Under the pieces are notes generated by a model. The model saw nothing but the letters and a program-made list of their open reading frames with translations, ran no database searches and was not told where the DNA came from. Below are positions 12,060-64,000 of a stretch of 64,000 nt of DNA, piece after piece. This DNA is from Shinisaurus crocodilurus (lineage: Eukaryota; Chordata; Lepidosauria; Squamata; Shinisauridae): contig CM037878.1 in the NCBI GenBank assembly GCA_021292165.1, positions 7,494,857-7,558,856 of the forward strand. The letters run 5' to 3'. Numbering within the stretch: the stretch's first letter is position 1; the number at the start of each line of letters is the position of its first letter. Position numbers and translations under genes: made by a program.

Positions 12060-13700
12060 TGAGGATTACAGGCCGGAGCCTGCAAAGCGCTTTGAACTCT
12101 TGAAAGCGCGGCGTGGACGCGAAGTCGTTTCTTAAAACACGGCGGCCTCGTTCCATTACGCTTTACGTAACGGGCCCTGCACACTATAAATTGGCTGGGG
12201 GGTGGTGGTGGTGATGGAGGAGGAGGAGGAGGCGTCCTTAAATGAAATTATTATTGGACGAAATGGTGCTCTGCTGGGTCTCGCAGGAGGGGGGTTCGGA
12301 GCCAGGCCCGGTGCTGGTTTTCCAGATACAGGCTACGGTAATCTGGCTGTGGTTCCTGTACAGCTCTTCCCATCCGTTCCCCTCTGTCTCCGCCCCCACA
12401 ACCCCCCCACCCGTGCCTGTGCTTTTCGTCTGCCCTCTGCCACCCCTCGTCCACCCAGACGGTCTCCGAAGGCCCCGCCGTTGCGATCTCTTCCTGTTCC
12501 CCCCCCCCGCCCCTTCCCCCCCTCCTGCGGAGTCCAGCGTTCGAACGGGCCTCGCCGATGCAGAACGCAGACTTGTCTCCTGGCTCCGGCGTTCCCAGCC
12601 CCCGGCCTCGCTTGGCAGCCTCCGGGCGACCACGCCGCGAATGTGGAATCATTCAGAGGGAGAACAGAAGCGCCTCTTGTCACCCACACGTGCCTCTGGG
12701 GGATGCTGGGAACCGGGCCAGGAGACCCATTACTGTCAATTAGACGGAGCTGGGGGCGAGCGAGGGTTCAGCTGCCTTCTGGGGGGAAAAGCGTGGGCCG
12801 GCTGCCCCCCCCCCTCCGTCCAGCCCATTCCGCTCCATCGCCCGTGGCACACAAGCCCAGCCACTGGCGGGGAAGGGGAGGCGGCGTTGAATATAAGCAG
12901 TTGTTTTGAGCGCCCCCCGAAGAGGCGTGGCGTGAAAGGGACTGTGGCTCTTTTCGGTGCTCTGCCGCCGCGGCTGGCACGGCACATCCGTCTGACCTTC
13001 CCGACGCTGACATAACTGCGACACTGTTTGAATGAGTTACACACACACACACAGAGAGCGGTGTTTCAGCTTTTTTTTTGAGATATCACAGGAGCCAGAA
13101 GCACGGGCAGGCAACCCGTGGCCCGCAGCCTCCTCTCAAAAGCCCCCCAAGCCCCCGTGGGAATGAAGAGGCCCTCGCCGGAAGCGCCCCTGTGGTAGAC
13201 GATAAGGCTCGGCGCTTCGGAGAGAGCGGGGCTGGTGGGGGGACGAAGAGACCGACCTGTGAATCGAGCAGTCCTGAGTTCAAGGGGGGGGGCGCCATGG
13301 ATTCATTAGGCGGCTGTAGGCAAGCTGGTCTCAGCCCCCTCCCGCTCTGGGACAGTAGTGGCCTCCCTTGCAGGGTTGTTGTGAAGGTGATAATGCCTGG
13401 AAATTGCTCTGGATGTCAGGATTGCTATAGAAATGCTAAGTGTTCTAGGAGAGGCTTCGAACTGCACCAGCATCTCCAGCTTAAAAAGGTCTCGGGGAGC
13501 AGGTGATGGAAAAGTCCCCGATCTGCCTGCGACGCCGGACAGCCGTTGCTGGTCCGAGTAGACAGGACCGGTCTCGGTGGACTAATGGCCTAGCAGTGTG
13601 TAAGGCGACTCCATGCGTTCAGCCGAAAGGACATCGGCTGATGCTTTCCGGCCGACGGCATCTCTCGTCCGGCCCAGACCACGGGCAATCAAGGGTTTTG
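12060..13700 (+). promoter_or_regulatory. GC-rich CpG-containing stretch, candidate upstream promoter region
   Basis: Between repeats there is about 1.6 kb of GC-rich DNA with many CG dinucleotides. It contains a perfect TTACGTAA palindrome (12163-12170, bZIP-type site) and a TATAAA at 12185-12190. It lies about 3-5 kb upstream of the first TNK2 coding exon. No first exon or donor could be picked. Long open frames here (12202-12909, 12242-13015) follow from base composition and show no recognisable domain. Confidence 0.2.
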
Positions 13701-13852
13701 ACTCTCTCCGGGGAGCCAGAATCGATAACTCCTGGAGCTACAGTCAGACTTTAAGCTCCTCGGGGCAGAGGCCCATCTATTTTTGCTTATGTAATTCTGC
13801 AAAAGCTCCGTGCACATTCAAAGTGCAGTATGGAAACAGGAATATAATGCGG

Positions 13853-14012
13853 CCTTCCCCCAACCTGGAAGCCCTCCAGATACAGAATCATAGAATAGTA
13901 GAGTTGGAAGGGGCCTATAAGGATATGTTGGACTGCAACTCCCATTTTCCCCAGCCAGCATCATGGGAGTTGCAGTCCAACACATCTGGAGGGCACCGGG
14001 TTCGAGAAGGCC
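13853..14012. mobile_element. Palindrome family B copy interrupted by a CR1 scrap
   Basis: Left arm 13853-13880 and right arm 13928-14012 belong to one palindrome. About 43 bp (13881-13923, AGAATCATAGAATAGTAGAG and onward) of CR1 tail in minus orientation sit between them. Confidence 0.7.
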
Positions 14013-14376
14013 GGCTTCATGCAGCTCGTTGCTGTCTCAGTCCTCTGCCTCCCCTCGCACCCTCTCTCGGCGGCCGTTGTTTTGGCGACAACAACGAAAA
14101 GCCGGAGTCTTTGGCAGAACATGCTCCGCTTCTCACCCCGCCCACTTAAACCTTGGCGCCAGCATGCAGACGTGTGCGGGCTGGCGCGGGAGTCCCGGCC
14201 TTTTTTTCTGAATGAATTCGTGCAAGCCTCGGGCAGATCCAAGCATCCCACTGGCCGGCCCCAGGAGGCACCGATGCTTCCGTTCTGCCAGGACAGGCTC
14301 CCCCTTGCGTAATAAGTGAACCTTTCTGGTTGCAGCATCCTATGTATTCCTGCAATCGCTGCAAGGCAGTCTAGTG

Positions 14377-14512
14377 CAGTGTTCTCCAACCTTGGGGTCC
14401 CCAGACGTTTTTGGCCTACAACTCCCAGCATGCCCCAGCCAGCTATGCTGGCTGGGGCATGCTGGGAGTTGTAGGCCAAAAACATCTGGGGACCCAAGGT
14501 TGGAGAACACCG
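14377..14512. mobile_element. Palindromic hAT-type MITE, copy 2
   Basis: Same element, 136 bp. The flanks GTCTAGTG and CTCTAGAG match at six of eight positions, so this is an older or mutated duplication. The right terminus is CACCG instead of CACTG. Confidence 0.9.
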
Positions 14513-14751
14513 CTCTAGAGGCAGGCCGTAGAGGGAGATATGAGGGGAAGCAGGGCCATTCCACCAGCCCTGATGAAAGGCGGCTTAATTTCTCCCCCCC
14601 CCCTCTTCCCTCCCTATCCCTCTTTCCTTGCCTGTCGTGTCTTTTTTTTAGATCGTAAGCCTGCAGGCAGGAACTGTCTTGTTTTACTGACTGTGTGTAA
14701 GCCACACTGGGATCCTTTTTTGGGCCGGGGAGCGGGATTTTAAAAAAATAA

Positions 14752-15065
14752 TCTCTATTTTTTATTTTATTTATTTACAGCATTTATATACCGCTCCACA
14801 TCGAAACAGATTCCGGAGCGGTGAACCATAAACAGATAAAACAGATAAAAGAATAAAACCACGTGTTAAAAGCAGGATATCAATGACGCTGTGGCTGGTC
14901 GGGCAAGGAAGGCTTCCTGGAATAAAGATGTTTTCGGGAGGCACCAAAAAGAAGACAGTGTTGGAGCCTGCCTGGCCTCCAGAGGCAGGGAGTTCCACAG
15001 AACGGGAGCCACCACACTGAAGGCCCTTCTCTGGGTGGACTCCAGTCGGGCCACAAGTCCATGTG
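14752..15065 (-). mobile_element. L2-type LINE 3' end
   Basis: The minus strand codes LESTQRRAFSVVAPVLWNSL, the L2 ORF2 C-terminal signature, followed by a tail with TATAAATGCTGTAAATAAAT. Confidence 0.85.
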
Positions 15066-15132
15066 GAACCACCAGGAGAATGTCCTTTGATGATGTCAGT
15101 GAGCAGGCAGGTCGGTCAGGTATCCTGGTACA

Positions 15133-15306
15133 CAGGCCTGTGGCTCACGCTGGCTCAGCTTGTCTGAGCGTGGAAAGCTAAGCAGGGTCAGGCCTGATTA
15201 CTTGGATGGGAGACCCCTCCTCTAGTTTCCTGCATTGAGCAGGGGGTTGGACTCGATAGCCTTGTATAGGCTCCTTCCAACTCTTATGATCTATGAAACC
15301 CATGAA
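15133..15306 (+). mobile_element. 5S rRNA-derived SINE with CR1-like tail
   Basis: Starts CAGGCCTGTGGCTCACGCTG. The 5S-like segment lacks TTAG in the GGCCTGATTACTTGG part; CR1-like tail to 15306. Confidence 0.85.
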
Positions 15307-15852
15307 AAGTTGTTTCGGGCCAGGACATTTATTTATTTATTCATTCATTCATTCATTCATTTAAATAGAAGAGCTCTTCTGCCCACATCCCTGGCCCCAG
15401 CACAAAGGAGGCCATGCATTGGTACAAATGGGGGAATCTAGGAGTAGTTAACTCTCAACAGCGCCGTTTGTGCGAATGGTACAGAAGTGGAATAGCACTG
15501 AAGTTACTGTGGGGATAGAGCAAGAGGGTGCGTGGTTAATCTCTCACCTTGTGGTGCCCCTTCCTTCTTGAAAACTAAGTGTGTAAACCTGCTCTAGACA
15601 GGAGTCAACGTGTGGAGTTCTTTTAGTCCAGGTGAGCACTGCACCAAGTACGGTATCTGTGTACCTGCATGAGGGGCGAAGGGGGGGGGGGGAAATACCT
15701 GCCCACAAATCATTTACTGTTTGAGTTGCTCTGATCTTGTGATGTTCCTCCTCCTTCTTACCTCCAGCTCCCCATGGCCTTTGCCCCGCTCTCCTTTCAC
15801 CCCTCCCGTTCCCCCACTTCCTCCCATTCTCCCTTGCCGCCCTGCATGCTGG
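15307..15852. other. No gene recognised; intergenic or first-intron DNA
   Basis: A (ATTC)n run at 15330-15360 and otherwise unassigned sequence. Confidence 0.55.
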
Positions 15853-16470
15853 GAATGCTATTTTGGGCTGTATTAATAGAAGTATAGCTTCCAAATCGCG
15901 GGAAGTGATAATTCCCCTTTACTCGGCACTGGTTAGGCCTCATCTTGAGTACTGCGTCCAGTTCTGGGCACCTCACTTTAAGAAGGACGTAGACAAACTG
16001 GAGAGGGTTCAGAGGAGGGCAACAAGGATGATAAAGGGACTGGAAACAAGGCCCTATGAGGAGAGACTGAAAGAACTGGGCATGTTTAGCCTTCAGAAGA
16101 GGAGACTGAGGGGAGATATGATCGCACTCTTCCAGTATTTGAAGGGATGTCACACAGAGGAGGGCAAAGATCTCTTCTCGATCATCCCAGTTTGCAGGAC
16201 ACTGAATAATGGGCTCAAGTTACAGGAACCCAGATTCCACCTAAACATCAGGAAAAATTTCCTGACTGTCAGAGCAATAAGACAATGGGATCAACTACCT
16301 AGGGAGGTGGTGGGCTCTCCCACTCTGGAGGCATTCAAGGTGCAGCTGGACAGACATCTGTCAGAGATGCTTTTGACCTGGATTCCTGCATTGAGCAGGG
16401 GGTTGGACTCGATGGCCTGGTAGGCCCCTTCCAACTCTACTTTTCTATGATTCTATGATTCTATGATTCT
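15853..16470 (+). mobile_element. CR1 LINE, ORF2 C-terminal part
   Basis: A reading frame without stops (about 15863-16423) encodes the ORF2 end: [41 protein letters not shown]-type tail. Then GGGGGTTGGACTCGATGGCC and (ATTCTATG)n. 5'-truncated; the open frame shows a young copy. It ends about 480 bp before the first TNK2 coding exon. Confidence 0.95.
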
Positions 16471-16544
16471 TAACTCCCTCCCTCCCGCCCACCTTTTCCG
16501 TGAAGTCTTTGTCAAAACCTCCCAGTCCCCACACCATGCTGGAG

Positions 16545-16682
16545 TCTTCCCCAACCCGGCAGCCCTCCAGATGCATCGGACTGCCAATTCCCACCATCCC
16601 CAGACAGCAGGCCAGTGACTGGCTGAGGGGATGGGAGTCGTAGTCCACCACCACTGGAAAGTGCCACGTTGGGGAAGGCTGC
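16545..16682. mobile_element. Palindrome family B copy just upstream of the first coding exon
   Basis: TCTTCCCCAACCCGGCAGCC pairs with the right-hand CACGTTGGGGAAGGCTG. It ends about 270 bp before the exon at 16954. Confidence 0.72.
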
Positions 16683-16953
16683 CAGCTCTAAGCATGTGCG
16701 TGACTGAAATGACCACGCGTTCCTTCTGTGTTTGCCCCTATCTCCCCCTTCTCGGTTTCCCCGGCGTCAGATTTCTCGAGTGGCTCTCCAAACGTACGCC
16801 TGGCTCTGGCCTCCACGAATGTATCTAATGGGCAGAGCGTTTTTTTGGGGGGGGGCTGATCTCCCCCCTACGCCGGCCTGCTCCCTGGAGCCCTGCCCGA
16901 GATGCAGCTGGCAGCTCGCCCGCCTGACCTCGCTCTCCCTTGGCCCTTTGCAG

Positions 16954-60135
<43,182 letters not shown>

Positions 60136-60536
60136 GTAAGTGGGGTGTGCTTCCTGGGCCTGCCACCATGCCCCCTGCACCTGCCCTCTTCTGCCCTCTC
60201 TTAGCTCCTCTCTTCACAGGTACCCGGGGGGGTGGGGTGGGACGGGTGGGACAGTGTGCTGTGAGCTCCCTGCCTTGCACTCGCGGACGTCTGCCTGGCC
60301 TCTCGCGCGCAGAGATCCCGGGGACCGCGTGAGGGTCCCTCGGAGGGGGTGCCTGGTGCTGAGAGCGTGCAAACCAAGTAATAGAAACACAGTCTTCCGT
60401 CCTGAAACAGCTTTTATTCCGCTGCTGAGCAGTTTTAGTCTTCGGGAGGGGGGGGGCGTGTTCTTTCCCTGCCAACATTCAGGGGGGGGCCCCCCCAACA
60501 TCATGAATCTGTGATGTATTTTTTTCATATTTTATT

Positions 60537-60593
60537 TCAGCCTTCCCCAACCCGGTGCCCTCCAGATGTGTGGGACTGCACTAGGTTGGGGAA
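60537..60593. mobile_element. Palindrome family B remnant
   Basis: Only the two ends remain (TTTCAGCCTTCCCCAACC and CTAGGTTGGGGAAGG); the centre is deleted. Confidence 0.6.
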
Positions 60594-61109
60594 GGTGGCT
60601 TTATTTCGTTCATCTTCCGCAATAACACCCTTTCAAGGAAATTCCACAGCACAGCCAAGTTTTTGTTGCCTGTTAACGGTGAGCTAATCCCTTTGAGAGT
60701 CAGGAGCCCTCTTTATGATGGGGATTGGGGGGGGGGAACCCAGTATTCTCATCTCTGCATCTCTGCTGCCCTCTGCTGGAGTCATCTGATTTTCAATGAA
60801 TTATAGGCAAGGTACGGTACATGTTATGCACAGGGTGGAACGAGACATTGCACTCAAAACAAAAGCGGCAGCCTCAAGTCAAGGTCTTTTCCTCACAACC
60901 GATGGGCACGCTTACCCCTGGCGTGGCATAATCCTGGGGCGGGGGGGTGCATTTCCCCAATGTGACTGCTGCTGGTAGGGACGACAAGAAAACAACATAA
61001 ATGTTCCTAACCATTATGGGGAGATCGTGAAAGCCTCCGCACAGAGGTGCTGCTTTCAGTGGCAGCTCCACGTTGAACACATAAAGCCGCCTTACACTGA
61101 GTCAGACTC

Positions 61110-61436
61110 CGGCTGGGTTCGGACAACACGCTAACCCACACTCGGGCTGAGTGTGGGTTGTCGTTGAACCGTGGCTTGTTGTTGAAATGTGGGTTGTTGT
61201 GTTGTCTGAACCCAGCCGCGATAACAAACCATGGCCTGTTAACCATGAACAGCCCACAGTTCACAACCCAACAACAAACCATGGGTTTTCTTCATGGGTT
61301 GTTCGTGGTTAACAAACCATGGTTTGTTAGTGCAGCTGGGTTCAGACAACACGATAACCCATGTTTCAACAGCAACCCACGGTTCACTGACAACTCGCAC
61401 TCAGCCCTTGAGTGTGGGTCAGCGTGTTGTCTGAAC
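61110..61436. mobile_element. Compound palindrome, GGGTTCAGACAACACG family, copy 2
   Basis: Same architecture as 37870-38201. GGCTGGGTTCGGACAACACG opens it, CGTGTTGTCTGAACCCA closes it, and the motif recurs internally near 61200-61215 and 61335-61352. A tRNA- or SINE-like scrap (CCGCCTTACACTGAGTCAGAC) precedes it at 61087. Confidence 0.75.
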
Positions 61437-62204
61437 CCACTCTTATTTGTCCATCCTGTGCGGTATTATCGACTCTGCCAGTGGCTACCCAGGGTCTCAG
61501 ACCGGGGGCGGGGGGGCCTTTCCCATCTCCTGCTACCTGGTCCTTTTAACTGGAGGTGCCAGCAAAGGTTGTCCCCAGGACTTTCCAGGTAGCAGCTGCG
61601 CTACTGCCAATCTATGGCCTCTTCCCCCAGGAGTGGCTACTTCTGCACTTAACATTTCTCTAGCGCATTCCAGGTGTTCAAAACACTTGCATGAATGACC
61701 CTTTGCATAAATGACCCTCGCTTTACCCACCATACAACAGCCCTTCCAGGTAGGCCAGTACGATCACGCCCCCATATTGCCGATATCTTGGCCACTCCGT
61801 GCCACTGTTTCCTTGGTGACGGAAGGTGCAGGCCAACGCATCTGGTCAGAGAAAGCGGCTCTACGCAGACATGTAGTTCCGGCCGTTAGAAAGAGAGGCA
61901 CCGTATCCCTAATGTGTAGTGCCCACGCTGAAAAGAAGCTGGGCTTCTCCAGGCATCTGGAGAACTTTCAGATCCAAAACTCAGTGGTGGGACCCCTGTT
62001 CTGCAGGCAGAAGTTCACAGCTTCAATCCCAGAGGTCTCCGGTTCAAAGAACCTGGGGCTTCTGGGGCAGATCTTGGAAAGCGGCAGCCGGTCCGAGCAG
62101 ACGGCAGTAAGTTGGGACAGCCAGCGGCCTGGCGTGGCATGAGGCAGCTTCGTGTGTTCACATCCAGTCATTGGGGCCAAAGTCCCCGCACTCTGATCCC
62201 CGCT

Positions 62205-62620
62205 TGCTTTATTTATTTATTTATTTGTTTAATATGCTGCCCGATAGCCAAAGTAGCTCTGGACGGTTAACAACAATTTATAAAATAACAATTTAAAAAT
62301 TATACAAGTACAATACAAACAGTCTGAAATTCAATACAAGATTTAAAAACAGAAATTAAAACCATTTGAACGGTTAGAAACACGTTCAGTGCATTCAGTA
62401 AACTAGACCACTGCAAACATAACCCCCCCCCCCCCATATATCATAACAAGCCATTAAATAACATTAAATGCCTCGGCATAAAGGGCAGTCTTAACCTGGC
62501 GCCAAAAGGATAGCAGAGTTGGCGCCAGGCGGGCCTCAGCGGGGAGCCTGTTCCATAACCAGGGGGCTGCCACAGAAAAGGCCCTCCCCTTTGTTGCCAC
62601 TGCCCTCGGAGGTGGCAGTC
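62205..62620 (-). mobile_element. L2-type LINE 3' end
   Basis: Minus strand codes VATKGRAFSVAAPWLWNRLP and a (AAATA)n-type tail begins at 62205. Confidence 0.85.
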
Positions 62621-62631
62621 GGTAGGGTTGT

Positions 62632-63230
62632 GCACGGAGCTCACCGGGCTCGACCCCCCCCCCCCCGAGCTCCACTTGACTTAACTTTCCCCAGCTTGAG
62701 CCAAGCCAGGGAAAACTACTACTTCCGGGTTCCGGGCGCTACGTTTTCGACGTAGAAAACGGCGTAATGATTTATTTATTTATTTATTGTATTTATACCC
62801 CGCCTTTTTTCCTGCAAGGAACCCAAGGCAACTTACATAATCCTCCTCCTCCTCCTCCTCTCCATTTTATCCTCACAACAACCCTGTGAGGCAGGTGAGG
62901 CTGAGAGTCCGCGACTGGCCCAAAGTCACCCAGTGAGTTTCATGGCCGAGCGGGAACTAGAAACCCGGATCTCCCGAGTCCCAGCCCAGCACTCTCACCA
63001 CTACTACGCCACACTGGCCCTCATGTAGAAAACGGCATAGTATTCATTAAAAACGGCTGCAACGTACGCAAATTTACACATTTTCTACATCAACGACGTA
63101 GAGCCCGGGACCTGGAAGTCCAGCGAGCGCCTCAGCCGGCGCTCGCCAGAGGCTCCGCTCGGCTCGCACGGTGGGAGCGCTCACCAAGCGCCCCACGAGT
63201 CTAGTGCCGGGCTCAGCACTCATCCCTAGT
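62632..63230. mobile_element. Possible hAT-type element with TAGGGTTGTGCACGG end, holding a SINE
   Basis: GTAGGGTTGTGCACGGAGCT at the left and GGCTCAGCACTCATCCCTAG at the right are imperfect inverted ends. The SINE at 62769-63024 is inserted inside with a 15-bp duplication. Confidence 0.5.
62769..63024 (-). mobile_element. tRNA-type SINE with clear target duplication
   Basis: Complete inverted copy. Flanks at 62754-62768 and 63025-63039 read GTAGAAAACGGCGTA and GTAGAAAACGGCATA, a 15-bp target duplication with one difference, as expected for LINE-driven insertion. Confidence 0.92.
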
Positions 63231-63347
63231 GTTGGAGGAAGGCCCCAGATGTTGAGCATAGTAGTGTCCGAGTAGATTGTGGTTGGGAGAGGCAAGGAGA
63301 GTCCCAAAATTCAGGCAGCTGTGTTGATCCCTACTGAGAAACTCGTT

Positions 63348-63606
63348 CCAGTGTGGCGTAGTGGTGAGAGTGTTGGACTGGGACTCGGGAGATCCGGGTT
63401 CTAGTCCCCGCTCGGCCATGAAGCTCAGTGGGTGACTTTGGGCCAGTCACTGACTCTCAGCCTAATCTACCTCACAGGGTTGTTGTGAGGATAAAAATGG
63501 AGAGGAGGAGGAGGAGGATTATGTAAGCCGCCTTGGGTTCCTTGCGGGGGAAAAAAGGCAGTGTATAAATATAATAAATACATACATACATACATAAATA
63601 CATAAA
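63348..63606 (+). mobile_element. tRNA-type SINE, full copy
   Basis: Head at 63348, body near consensus, tail of AATACATACATACATA repeats to about 63606. Confidence 0.9.
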
Positions 63607-63979
63607 ATCTGCTAGGAGCCGGTCTTTTGTGCAGCGAAAGGGTCTTCCGGGCCCGTTCCAGACCAAGCCACCACCCACAAATACTGTGCATCACAATAGG
63701 GGACACTATATTGTTGCTGGGGAAATCCATCCCCACCCCCCACCCCAGCTCCTGTGGGGATTGCAGTTAAGCTCAGAGAGTACAGGGAGAGTACAAGGAA
63801 GTTTTGATTAGCGTCCCCGCTAATCAAAAGGTGCCAGCGCTGCATCCCTGCAAGCCCTGGGCCCACTGGCAAGGGAGAACGCCACCCATCGCGGCGAGCT
63901 GGGCTGTGCCCTTGCAACATGTACTAACCATGTGCTCCGGCGGAGGTGAGACAGCGGGAGAGGTGGGAGAGCGCATGGC

Positions 63980-64000
63980 GTGGTGTGTGTGTGTGTGTGT
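63980..64000. repeat. (GT)n at window end
   Basis: Runs off the end of the window. Confidence 0.93.

Larger units (their letters stand above)
60136..64000. other. TNK2 intron, running out of the window
   Basis: No exon matching the next human coding segment (KPTYDPVSEDQDP) was found on the + strand. 61440-62200 is unassigned apart from a tRNA-SINE scrap near 61985-62110. Confidence 0.65.

Noticed and set aside
12202..13015. Overlapping 235- and 257-codon open frames
   Set aside because: GC-rich composition keeps several frames open on both strands; the products are Pro/Arg/Gly-rich without recognisable motifs.
60136..64000. Next constitutive TNK2 exon (KPTYDPV)
   Set aside because: No matching reading with AG/GT borders seen; it is presumably downstream of the window.

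Overview
This window is vertebrate nuclear DNA, most likely from a squamate reptile, probably a lizard. Three things point there: CR1 LINE 3' ends with a (ATTCTATG)n tail, many tRNA-type SINEs ending in TATAAATATAATAAATAAATA, and dense palindromic hAT-type mini-elements. The species cannot be named from the sequence. There is no operon structure, CRISPR array or bacterial feature.

The one protein-coding gene I can support is the 5' half of TNK2 (ACK1, activated CDC42 kinase) on the + strand. Eleven coding exons between 16954 and 60135 join in perfect phase to about 526 codons. They cover the N-terminal SAM-like domain, the whole tyrosine kinase domain, the SH3 domain, the start of the CRIB region and a 45-bp proline-rich exon that matches a known mammalian alternative exon. 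The rest of the protein (end of CRIB, proline-rich, Mig6-homology and UBA regions) lies beyond 64000. Upstream non-coding exons and the promoter were not identified. A CpG-containing GC-rich stretch at about 12.06-13.7 kb is only a candidate.

Layout: 1-16.9 kb is upstream or first-intron DNA with repeats. 16.95-31.8 kb holds nine exons (SAM, kinase, first part of SH3). 31.8-53.9 kb is one 22-kb intron that splits the SH3 domain and is packed with repeats. 53.9-60.1 kb holds the last three visible exons. 60.1-64 kb is intron.

The repeat landscape is the striking part. There are nine near-identical, almost perfect palindromes of about 135 bp (66-bp arms, 3-base loop) with 8-bp target duplications. 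Three copies of a roughly 680-bp hAT-type element carry GACTCG arrays at both ends, and three further hAT-type elements have 8-bp duplications. About fifteen copies or remnants belong to a second, older palindrome family. There are also about fifteen tRNA-type SINEs, five SINEs derived from 5S rRNA with a CR1-like tail, and fragments of CR1, L2 and at least one other LINE. Many are nested, which gives a relative order of insertion. In several palindromes a base change in one arm is matched by the complementary change in the other. That is the most unusual signal I found.
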